Below are positions 43,491-50,855 of a stretch of DNA of 64,000 bases, in pieces; the stretch's first letter is position 1; each line of letters begins with the position of its first letter. The stretch lies in contig JAGYIR010000017.1 in NCBI GenBank assembly GCA_018402525.1, forward strand, positions 62,001-126,000. Direction: 5' to 3'. The stretch comes from Crocinitomicaceae bacterium. Lineage in GTDB: Bacteria; Bacteroidota; Bacteroidia; Flavobacteriales_D; Crocinitomicaceae. Made by a program: the position numbers and the translations under genes. Below the pieces are notes generated by a model. The model made no database searches. It saw nothing but the letters and a program-made list of their open reading frames with translations, and was not told where the DNA came from.

Positions 43491-44324
43491 ATGAGACTTA
43501 TTACATTTCTTCTCTTCTCAGTCATTACCTTCTTAATTACTTCAAATGCTAATGCTGGAAGAATTGCTATTGAACACATCACCTTTGATCTTGAAAAACT
43601 AGATGCGAAAAACTTAGGAATTATAATTTGGGATCAACGTGAAATGGTCTCAGATAGATCTCAGCCAGAATCTTTTTTGGGATACCATCGAAGCATCACA
43701 GGAATTGCATATGGTCATATTACAAAAAGTCAAAAATCTTTTGCGGGAATCCTTGAAACTAAAATAAACCAAGCTTATGCTCAAAACGATTCGAAAGTTG
43801 GTTTTATTAGCATGAGTCCCTACGAGAACGAGGGAGATTTATTACATAAAATAAATACTTCATCCTTTGACAAAGTTTTGGTTTTACGCATGAACAAGTT
43901 CATTTTCGACGGTGTAGCAAAGGTGGAATTCGTTGTTGATGTCGAAACAATAATATATAATGGACAAGGTGAAGTATTATACCAAAACAATGTTAGTAAT
44001 AAAACACCAATGGGCTCTGCAGGAAAAATAAAAAAAACAGTTCCCGCAAACATTAAATCAAATATTGAAGGAATTATGAACGACAATGCTCTGCATAGTG
44101 CACTGAGAAAAAGCTACTCAAATAATACACCTTCAGTCGAAATGGATGTTATCCTTACCAAAGAAGGGGAAGAAATAGAAGGGAAAATTATTGAAATTAC
44201 CGAAACTTCCATTAAATATAAATCGGCAACTCAACTTAGCGGTCCTATACGTAACATCACGGCTGACAAGGTGTTTATGATCAAGTATGGAGATGGAACA
44301 AAAGAGGTTATAAGCAAACCCTAA
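43491..44324 (+). CDS. Exported protein with C-terminal small beta domain, unknown function
   Basis: The 277-residue protein has a signal peptide (FLLFSVITFLITSNANA). The first domain of about 190 residues (GIIIWDQREMVSDRSQPESF, SFAGILETKINQAYAQNDSK) is unrecognised. The last 60 residues (VILTKEGEEIEGKIIEITET, SIKYKSATQLSGPIRNITAD, KVFMIKYGDGTKEVIS) match a small all-beta module seen at the end of many Bacteroidota exported proteins. It has no T9SS signal. It starts an AT-rich accessory block, and its TAAATTTG promoter points to independent expression. Confidence 0.7.
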   Translation: MRLITFLLFSVITFLITSNANAGRIAIEHITFDLEKLDAKNLGIIIWDQREMVSDRSQPESFLGYHRSITGIAYGHITKSQKSFAGILETKINQAYAQNDSKVGFISMSPYENEGDLLHKINTSSFDKVLVLRMNKFIFDGVAKVEFVVDVETIIYNGQGEVLYQNNVSNKTPMGSAGKIKKTVPANIKSNIEGIMNDNALHSALRKSYSNNTPSVEMDVILTKEGEEIEGKIIEITETSIKYKSATQLSGPIRNITADKVFMIKYGDGTKEVISKP

Positions 44325-44486
44325 TAGATAGGGGCATTACGAACAGCACCTAAAAACCTTAAAGGGGTTATGCTTCGAATGATAAATTTTAGCTGCAAAA
44401 ACAATATATCTTCAAAAAACAATCTTTGTTAAGGAGCCTTAAGTTTCCTGACCTCGAGACGTTGCTGTAATTTTAAGCAAACCCAT

Positions 44487-44696
44487 TCAAACATTGAGCG
44501 AATTAAGAATCTGTCGATATCTATTTTGAACACACTCTGTAACTTTTATTTTGTCTTGATTGAACCCTACTTCTGCAATGGAATACATATAAACATTTTG
44601 ACTCCTTACATTTTTATCGCTCCACAAAATGATTTCAGTAATCACAGGAGCCCATCTATCCGTTTTTCAGTCAATAAATAAATATTTTCCATTTAG
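44487..44696 (-). pseudogene. Decayed gene fragment
   Basis: On the minus strand one frame reads KLNGKYLFID, a TGA stop, then KTDRWAPVITEIILWSDKNV followed by RSQNVYMYSIAEVGFNQDKI, ending at a TGA at 44487-44489. Amino-acid composition and codon use are those of real protein, but there is no start codon in range and there is one internal stop, so it is a remnant C-terminus. The rest of 44325-44745 holds no gene that I can see. The source family is not recognised. Confidence 0.55.
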
Positions 44697-44745
44697 TTTG
44701 CGGCGCGAAGGCGTAGCTAAGGACAGTTAAAACAGTTCATTTTAG

Positions 44746-44775
44746 TAAATTTGATGTTTACCGAGATTAAATTTG
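44746..44775 (+). promoter_or_regulatory. Tandem TAAATTTG promoter boxes
   Basis: Identical TAAATTTG elements at 44746-44753 and 44768-44775 precede the ATG at 44783. The second ends 7 nt before it. Only one may be used, or the first may serve as part of an upstream element of the second. Confidence 0.5.
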
Positions 44776-44782
44776 GCAAAAT

Positions 44783-45688
44783 ATGATGAGATTTAAATTG
44801 ATTTTGTTGTTGACCGGGTTCGCTGCTAACTATACTTATGGACAGGGCTGTAGTGACGCGGGCTTTTGCACTATTAACAGTTTTAAGCCGAATGGTACAG
44901 ACAGTACCGAAGCTGTTAATAACCAATTCAAAGTGGGTGCTTTCGTAGGAAAGGGCGACAACTCTGTTTCTGTTTATGGTGGCTATTTAGAATATAACCG
45001 ACAATTAAGTGAAAAATTTGGAATTGATGCTAAAGTGACAACGCTTGGTCAAAATGGAAATGGAATCTCTGTTTTCGGTCTTTCCGATGTTTTTTTAAAT
45101 GCCAATTATAAGGCAAGTGAAAAAATCAAACTTACATTAGGTGCAAAAATACCTTTGTCAAAAGCCAACAGAACCAATAACAATCTTCCTCTTCCAATGG
45201 ACTATCAGGCTACTTTGGGAACTTTGGATTTAATCTTTGGAATTGGCTACGAAATCAAGAAATTTCAGTTAATAGCGGCCATGCAGCAACCTCTAACCCA
45301 AAATGACAATCAATTTATTGCGAATGCTTATCCCGAAAACTCCACGCTGAGAACATTTCAATCAACTAATAAATTTCAAAGAGGCGGGGATGTTTTATTA
45401 CGAGTATCTTACCCTCTAAATTTAAACTCCAAATTTAAATTGACCCCCAGTGTTTTACCAATCTATCACTTGAAAAACGACAAATACACTGACGCGTTCA
45501 ATGTTGAAAAAGAAATTAACGGCTCGCAGGGACTTACGCTAAATGGTAATGTTTATTTAGACTATGAAGTGAGCAGCAAAAGTGTCATTCAATTAAATGT
45601 GGGAATGCCATTTATTGTTAGAGAGGCACGACCAGACGGATTAACCAGAAGTTTTATTGTGAACTTAGAGTGCCGAATAAAATTTTAA
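44783..45688 (+). CDS. Outer-membrane beta-barrel protein
   Basis: The 301-residue protein has a signal peptide (LILLLTGFAANYTYG) and a mature part made of amphipathic strands with aromatic ends (FKVGAFVGKGDNSVSVYGGY, FGLSDVFLNANYKASEKIKL, ATLGTLDLIFGIGYEIKKFQ, FKLTPSVLPIYHLKNDKYTD). It ends SFIVNLECRIKF, a terminal strand with C-terminal Phe as required for barrel insertion. It resembles the transporter-type barrels of Bacteroidota. It is 25 bp upstream of the exported amidohydrolase homologue, so both are likely one transcription unit. No substrate can be named. Confidence 0.75.
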   Translation: MMRFKLILLLTGFAANYTYGQGCSDAGFCTINSFKPNGTDSTEAVNNQFKVGAFVGKGDNSVSVYGGYLEYNRQLSEKFGIDAKVTTLGQNGNGISVFGLSDVFLNANYKASEKIKLTLGAKIPLSKANRTNNNLPLPMDYQATLGTLDLIFGIGYEIKKFQLIAAMQQPLTQNDNQFIANAYPENSTLRTFQSTNKFQRGGDVLLRVSYPLNLNSKFKLTPSVLPIYHLKNDKYTDAFNVEKEINGSQGLTLNGNVYLDYEVSSKSVIQLNVGMPFIVREARPDGLTRSFIVNLECRIKF

Positions 45689-45713
45689 CTGCCATACCTA
45701 AGAAAACATTGGG

Positions 45714-46892
45714 ATGATAAAAAGAAATAGAAGCTTCATTTTACTTTTGACTTTTGTGGTATCATACACAAATGCACAAGAAGTAATTTTTGGGACAAAT
45801 AACTATGTTGAATATCAAGTTGGAACTCTTCCAATGGTTATTTCTGTTCCGCATGGTGGCAGTGCAGAACCAAGTTCAATCCCTGATAGAACCTGCAATA
45901 ATCCTGTTTATGCAGTGGACGCCTTCACTATTGAAACTGCCCTGGAAATTAAGGAAAGACTCTACAATGTAACGGGGTGCTACCCACATATGATTATTTC
46001 TCACTTGAAGCGAAATAAACTAGACCCCAATCGTAATTTAACAGATGGAGCCTGTGGTAATCCAGAAGCCGCGCTCGCTTGGAATGAATTTCATGATTTT
46101 ATAGCTGATGCACGTAACACGGCGAATCAAAACTATAGTAATCAAACATTTTTCGTGGATTTACATGGACATGGTAATTCCATTCAAAGGATTGAATTAG
46201 GATATTTGCTATATGATTATGAGTTAGAATTGTCAGATAACACCTTGAATACAACAGAATATATCAATTACAGCTCTATAAAAAATTTGGCGTTGAGTAA
46301 TGTTAACAATTACACGCACGCCCAATTATTAAAGGGACCACACGCTTTTGGTACATTTTTAACCAACAATAACTTCCCTTCGGTACCTAGTGAAAGTATT
46401 CCTTTTCCAGGTACTTCTTCCAATTATTTTAGTGGAGGCTACATAACTGCAAATCACACCTGCTACAACCCTAGTGCTCCTATAAACGGGGTTCAGATGG
46501 AACTAAATTTTAGCAATGTTAGAGATACTCCAGCGAACAGAACAGCATTTGCCAATGCTTTTACTCAAGCGATGATTGAATATATGAATGTTCATTTTAA
46601 TCAAAACTGGAACACGTGTAACCCTATTTTGACAATTAACTCAGTATTAGAAACAAACTTTTCGGTATATCCGAACCCTGTCACTAAAGGCCATCTGATG
46701 CATTTTAATTTACCAGAAAACACAATTTATGAATATCAAATTTTTAATGTTTTTGGACAATTAGTTGCGCATGGAGAGCTAAATTCTGCTAAAACAGTGA
46801 GTTCAGAAAAACTAAATTCAGGCATGTACATTCTGAAAATATCTAATAATAGTACTGTTGAATTAATAAACGAAAAAATTATTATCGAATAA
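45714..46892 (+). CDS. T9SS-exported N-formylglutamate amidohydrolase family protein
   Basis: The 392-residue protein has a signal peptide (SFILLLTFVVSYTNAQ). A domain of the N-formylglutamate amidohydrolase family (PF05013) spans about residues 25-290, with MVISVPHGGSAEPSSIPDRT, SHLKRNKLDPNRNLTDG and TFFVDLHGHGNSIQRIELGY. The HGG and DLHGHG histidines/aspartate are the expected zinc site. The end is a type IX sorting domain (FSVYPNPVTKGHLMHFNL, YQIFNVFGQLVAHG, GMYILKISNNS). Canonical HutG enzymes are cytoplasmic and lack these signals, so this version should act outside the cell on an unknown amide. It follows the barrel gene by 25 bp. Confidence 0.85.
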   Translation: MIKRNRSFILLLTFVVSYTNAQEVIFGTNNYVEYQVGTLPMVISVPHGGSAEPSSIPDRTCNNPVYAVDAFTIETALEIKERLYNVTGCYPHMIISHLKRNKLDPNRNLTDGACGNPEAALAWNEFHDFIADARNTANQNYSNQTFFVDLHGHGNSIQRIELGYLLYDYELELSDNTLNTTEYINYSSIKNLALSNVNNYTHAQLLKGPHAFGTFLTNNNFPSVPSESIPFPGTSSNYFSGGYITANHTCYNPSAPINGVQMELNFSNVRDTPANRTAFANAFTQAMIEYMNVHFNQNWNTCNPILTINSVLETNFSVYPNPVTKGHLMHFNLPENTIYEYQIFNVFGQLVAHGELNSAKTVSSEKLNSGMYILKISNNSTVELINEKIIIE

Positions 46893-46926
46893 AAAAAAGT
46901 TGCGCTTCAGTTGCTGAAATAGATAA

Positions 46927-47100
46927 TTGGATTGGAAAATTAATTTCAAAAATGGTTCAATCACAATTACGAAAGACTTAGGAAGCGTTAAAAACATGGC
47001 TTATTCTTATAGTGTCAAAGACCAGACAGGTTGGGAGTATTGGTCCGGTGTGTTAAATTTTACTACAAATACGTGTCAAAATACCGAGCTGACTTGGTGA
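46927..47100 (+). pseudogene. C-terminal gene remnant
   Basis: A 57-codon plus-strand frame without an ATG start reads LDWKINFKNGSITITKDLGS, VKNMAYSYSVKDQTGWEYWS and GVLNFTTNTCQNTELTW before a TGA at 47098-47100. The reading is protein-like, but the frame begins after stop codons at 46915 and 46924. It looks like the end of a former secreted protein. The rest of 46893-47181 shows nothing else. Confidence 0.5.
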
Positions 47101-47181
47101 AAATAGTAAGTACCTAGGAAAATATCAGGCGGACGGGAAAGTACTCCGAAAAAACCCCATGTTTCTTCTCTTAAACCTAAC

Positions 47182-47976
47182 CTATCCCCCATAAAAATAA
47201 CTAACTCCCAGCAGCAATATCGCTCCATCAATCCAGCCAGCGCAGTAAAAGTCAGAGCGTTCCTCGTTCATGCGCACCACCAAATAGATTTGTAGAAGTA
47301 CTGCGAAGTAAAAAATGGGGTTTGTTAACAAGCTTTCTTGATTCCATACCATGATGGCAGCAAATAGGAGCAACAGGAACGCTCCCATCGTTTTAGCGCC
47401 ATTAACACCAAGGACTTGTGGTATTGTTCTTTGAGAGGGGAGATCGTGCTTTAAGTCGCGAATATCAAAGGGAATCGTCACCGCCAACACATAGATGTAA
47501 TGCGCTATAATTAACCACCAGGGCGCTTCTTTTTGCTCGTTGATCAAAGGAAACGCAATAAGTACCACCGTCCATGTAAACGCGATTAAATGGATTTTCA
47601 AATAGGGGATTTCACGCGCGTTTCGGTTTCCAATACGCAATACATATGCTATAGCGACAAGAACTGTAATGCCCAGCAAAACGTATGACATTGAACTATT
47701 GATGAGTTCTATGAATAAAATAATTGACGCAAGAAGGGATAAAACAATAAACGCATAGATTACCCGAGTATTTCGCTTCACCCACGCCAACCAAGGATTT
47801 GTCCCAAGTACCTGAGCTTTAACCAAACGTTGCCCGTTGTAGACAATCAGGGTAGAAAAGAAAGCGAACAATCCGTAGAGTAACCAGTTCTCACAACCAA
47901 AAGCGAAAGCAATTCCACCTGACAACACAGCTGTGGAAAGCGCAACAACACTGTTGGCGTAAATAAAATATGTCAC
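47182..47976 (-). CDS. Divergent UbiA-like membrane prenyltransferase homologue
   Basis: The 264-residue protein has about eight to nine membrane spans in the UbiA arrangement. The second aspartate motif is visible as VTIPFDIRDLKHDLPSQRTI, with PQVLGVNGAKTMG after it. Where UbiA enzymes have the first NDxxD motif, this protein reads LIVYNGQRLVKAQ, so the first Mg/diphosphate site is altered. It may bind a different substrate or have lost catalysis. Translation starts at a GTG at 47976. It lies 21 bp downstream of the GT9 gene, at the end of an envelope-biogenesis cluster on the minus strand. Confidence 0.75.
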   Translation of the reverse strand: MTYFIYANSVVALSTAVLSGGIAFAFGCENWLLYGLFAFFSTLIVYNGQRLVKAQVLGTNPWLAWVKRNTRVIYAFIVLSLLASIILFIELINSSMSYVLLGITVLVAIAYVLRIGNRNAREIPYLKIHLIAFTWTVVLIAFPLINEQKEAPWWLIIAHYIYVLAVTIPFDIRDLKHDLPSQRTIPQVLGVNGAKTMGAFLLLLFAAIMVWNQESLLTNPIFYFAVLLQIYLVVRMNEERSDFYCAGWIDGAILLLGVSYFYGG

Positions 47977-47997
47977 CCACCTTTCGATGGAAAAAAG

Positions 47998-48993
47998 TTA
48001 CTTAATTTTTTCGAGAACAGCATCAACTGGAATGTCTTTTATGCACGAACATTCCTTTTTTTGAGCGCAGGCCGGACATTTTTCGTCAAACACCAAAGTT
48101 GAAACACCAGTGCCCAATGCTTTCCATCGTCCAGGGTGGATCGGTCGTTTTGGAGAAAATAAGCCAATCGTATTTACACCATAATATCCCGCAATGTGCA
48201 GCGGGCCTGTAGAACAAGCCACTAAATTTGTTGCTTGCGAAATCAATACCATGAGCTGTTCTAGCGTCAACTGACCTGTACTATCTACCATGTTCTTGTC
48301 TCCGGGGATGTGACTTCTAAATTGTGCCCCTTCCTCTTCGGTTCCTGTAAAAACAACTATTTGTCCTTTGTCTGAAAGCACTTTTGCCAATTCCATGTAC
48401 TTTTCAATCGGCCACTCTTTGGCGCTTCCCTGAGATTTCGGATGTAAAATTGTGTAGTTCTTCAACTTGGTAAATGCTGGTGGCAATGATTCCACTGGCA
48501 CTTTCAAAAATAACGTGTACTTGATGATCCTTTCCAACGAAGGCAGCTCTTTCACACCAAATGGTTTTAATAATTCGAAATTCAATTGAGCTTCATGAAA
48601 ATCTGATCGTTTTCTCGTAAAGTTTAATCGATGTGTACAAGTCAACAAATGATAGGCGCGGTGAGACGTTCCAATCCGCATAGGTACTCTCACTTTTTTC
48701 GCTAATGCAGCTATTTCTTTGTTAGGAAACACATGAATGATCACATCTGCGTTCAACGCTCTAAACGCTTGAGCGCGTTCCGTTTTCGGTGCATTTAGTA
48801 AATCATCCCAATTAATGAATTTATCCACTTTCTCGTACGCCTCTACAATAGCGCGCGTATAACCACGCCCCAAAAATACAATTTCAACGCTCGGAAACTG
48901 TTCTTTCAACCATCCGCACATTGGTAAAGAAAGCATTACATCTCCAATGCTATCCGTACGACTAATAATTACTCTTTTCCCCTCTAAATTCAT
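47998..48993 (-). CDS. Glycosyltransferase family 9 (heptosyltransferase-like)
   Basis: The 331-residue protein matches ADP-heptose:LPS heptosyltransferases. Signatures are VIISRTDSIGDVMLSLPMCG at the start, ADVIIHVFPNKEIAALAKKV, YTILHPKSQGSAKEWPIEKY, and the donor-binding ATNLVACSTGPLHIAGYYGV followed by FSPKRPIHPGRWKALG. It likely adds a heptose or hexose to lipopolysaccharide core in the inner-membrane leaflet. It overlaps the GT2 gene by 4 bp, so the pair is co-translated. The C-terminus carries a small Cys cluster (KCPACAQKKECSC), an uncommon extra. Confidence 0.92.
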   Translation of the reverse strand: MNLEGKRVIISRTDSIGDVMLSLPMCGWLKEQFPSVEIVFLGRGYTRAIVEAYEKVDKFINWDDLLNAPKTERAQAFRALNADVIIHVFPNKEIAALAKKVRVPMRIGTSHRAYHLLTCTHRLNFTRKRSDFHEAQLNFELLKPFGVKELPSLERIIKYTLFLKVPVESLPPAFTKLKNYTILHPKSQGSAKEWPIEKYMELAKVLSDKGQIVVFTGTEEEGAQFRSHIPGDKNMVDSTGQLTLEQLMVLISQATNLVACSTGPLHIAGYYGVNTIGLFSPKRPIHPGRWKALGTGVSTLVFDEKCPACAQKKECSCIKDIPVDAVLEKIK

Positions 48994-49745
48994 TGTGCTT
49001 CTTGCGTAATTCTTCTTAATTCCTTGTATTTAAATACATTCGATTGACAACTAATTTGTGCAATTTTAAAGCCCATTTTACCGTCCAAATAGCCCTTTTG
49101 TAAAATGTACATCTTCACAAAACGCATCAAGCCGCTAAGGTAAGGTTTAATCCATGATGATCGCTGTCCAGCCTCGTACATTTTACGAGCTGTCAATGTT
49201 GAATATTTGTCTGCACGTTCGCGGTGTTCCTTAAACGAATAATAAGAATAGTGTTCCAAATGTCCATTCAACTGTTTTACAGGAATTGTCGCTGGAAAGA
49301 CCAATTCTTCATGGACAAATTCACCACTCCAGTAGCTGTCCTTTTTTGGAAATAAGCGCACTTTAATATCAGGATACCATCCCGAGTGTTTGATCCATTT
49401 CCCACAGTAATTTGTCAATCTGTTCACACTGTAGATTTCTGGCTCATTTAAGTGTTTCAATGCCAAGATTTCCTCTTTCAATACACTATCTACAGCTTCG
49501 TCTGCATCAAGAGACAAAATATAATCGCAGTGCGCTAAACTGTTTAGGTAATTTTTTGTGGAAGCGTATCCTTCCCATTTCCGCTGTTCAAAACGAACGC
49601 CCAAACCCTGACATATTGCGGGTGTGTTGTCGGTAGAAAACGCATCCAACACGATGATCTCATCTGCAACTTCTTGCACAGAACGAATACATCGCTCAAT
49701 GTTGCGTTCCTCATTCAGCGTTATAATGACGACCGAAATTTTCAT
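48990..49745 (-). CDS. Glycosyltransferase family 2 (WaaE/KdtX-like)
   Basis: The 251-residue GT-A enzyme starts ISVVIITLNEERNIERCIRS, with EIIVLDAFSTDNTPAICQGL and the metal/nucleotide site DYILSLDADEAVDSVLKEEI. SGEFVHEELVFP and the C-terminal basic helix (KPYLSGLMRFVKMYILQKGY) match the LPS core glucosyltransferase WaaE group. It acts at the cytoplasmic face on lipopolysaccharide or a related glycan. It overlaps both neighbours by 4 bp (DUF4837 upstream, GT9 downstream). Confidence 0.92.
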   Translation of the reverse strand: MKISVVIITLNEERNIERCIRSVQEVADEIIVLDAFSTDNTPAICQGLGVRFEQRKWEGYASTKNYLNSLAHCDYILSLDADEAVDSVLKEEILALKHLNEPEIYSVNRLTNYCGKWIKHSGWYPDIKVRLFPKKDSYWSGEFVHEELVFPATIPVKQLNGHLEHYSYYSFKEHRERADKYSTLTARKMYEAGQRSSWIKPYLSGLMRFVKMYILQKGYLDGKMGFKIAQISCQSNVFKYKELRRITQEAQ

Positions 49746-50815
49746 TTTACAAGTTCAATGCTCTTTAAAATTGCCTGAACTTCCCTCAAGGGATGGGTCC
49801 AACTGGTAGTAGGTGGTGCGTCGACATATCCACTCACACACACCAACTTATTCGTGTACTTGTTCACAAAATGAAACGCCCAAAATGCGCCACCTGTAGA
49901 GTGTTTTGGAAGTCCAGTAAACATAAACATTCCGCGCATTTCGAACCCTGTAAGTTCACCATTACCGGTCCACATTTTATTTCCTTCCGGATAGACAAAA
50001 TCAGAATACTGTGTGCCCATGTACATTCCTTCTACTTCATATGGCACGTTGTATTTAAGCATCGTATCTCTATCCTGCAACAAGCGTTTTAAATCAAATT
50101 GGGACGAGTCAATATAATCATAATGGTACACCATAATTCCTGAAAAGACATCTCCTGCATCTTGCGTTCCCGTTCCAACAAACTCGAGTGGACGAGCAGC
50201 TGGTGGAAATTCAATGCGGTAAAAATTTGTACGCTTCGTTACGATCTTTGCATTCGACGGAAGTACCATGTCGCAACCAAAATTTTCCTTGATTTCATCA
50301 CGTATGCGTTGATTTTTGTTTCTAGAAAACTGATTGATTAAACGTCTCCATTCAATTTCATCAAACTCCTTGTGTACCTCACCAAGTCCCAGTTTGCACG
50401 TTTCAATCAATTGATTAAAATCCTTTCCGGTCACATCAATCACCAGCTGATCTTTTGCCCACACATCCTTTCGTTTGACAATCGTGCCATTCTCGCCCTT
50501 ATGCGAGGGATCAATGTTTAAAAAAAGTGTGTTTCGGTAACGTTTGACCCCTTGCGTGAAATGATTGGGCGTTTTATGTGTCAATTGAAAAGTAGCAACA
50601 TCGGGTAAATAGGGTAAAATCCATTGGGTCAAGTTTGAGTCTAAGACTTGCTGAATTGGTGAATCCCAAATTCCTTGTTCGCAAACGACTAAAATCTCTC
50701 CCACCTTACCTGTTACGCTTAAACCTGAGCTCATGGAATTAGAAGAATTCGACTCACACCCTGACAACAGGATAAAAGCAGAACTAATTACAATGGCAAA
50801 ATTTTTCACTTTCAT
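49742..50815 (-). CDS. DUF4837-family lipoprotein
   Basis: The 357-residue protein starts with a lipoprotein signal (FAIVISSAFILLSGCESNSS). Recognisable stretches of this Bacteroidota-specific family are VTGKVGEILVVCEQGIWDSP, HFTQGVKRYRNTLFLNIDPS, MVLPSNAKIVTKRTNFYRIE and FTGLPKHSTGGAFWAFHFVN. DUF4837 proteins have no known activity. The gene overlaps the GT2 gene by 4 bp and follows the MltD-like gene by 40 bp, so it belongs to an envelope operon. The family name is given from memory with good confidence. Confidence 0.85.
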   Translation of the reverse strand: MKVKNFAIVISSAFILLSGCESNSSNSMSSGLSVTGKVGEILVVCEQGIWDSPIQQVLDSNLTQWILPYLPDVATFQLTHKTPNHFTQGVKRYRNTLFLNIDPSHKGENGTIVKRKDVWAKDQLVIDVTGKDFNQLIETCKLGLGEVHKEFDEIEWRRLINQFSRNKNQRIRDEIKENFGCDMVLPSNAKIVTKRTNFYRIEFPPAARPLEFVGTGTQDAGDVFSGIMVYHYDYIDSSQFDLKRLLQDRDTMLKYNVPYEVEGMYMGTQYSDFVYPEGNKMWTGNGELTGFEMRGMFMFTGLPKHSTGGAFWAFHFVNKYTNKLVCVSGYVDAPPTTSWTHPLREVQAILKSIELVK

Positions 50816-50855
50816 ACTTTAGATTTAAAGAAAACCGTACAAAAATCGAGCAAAT

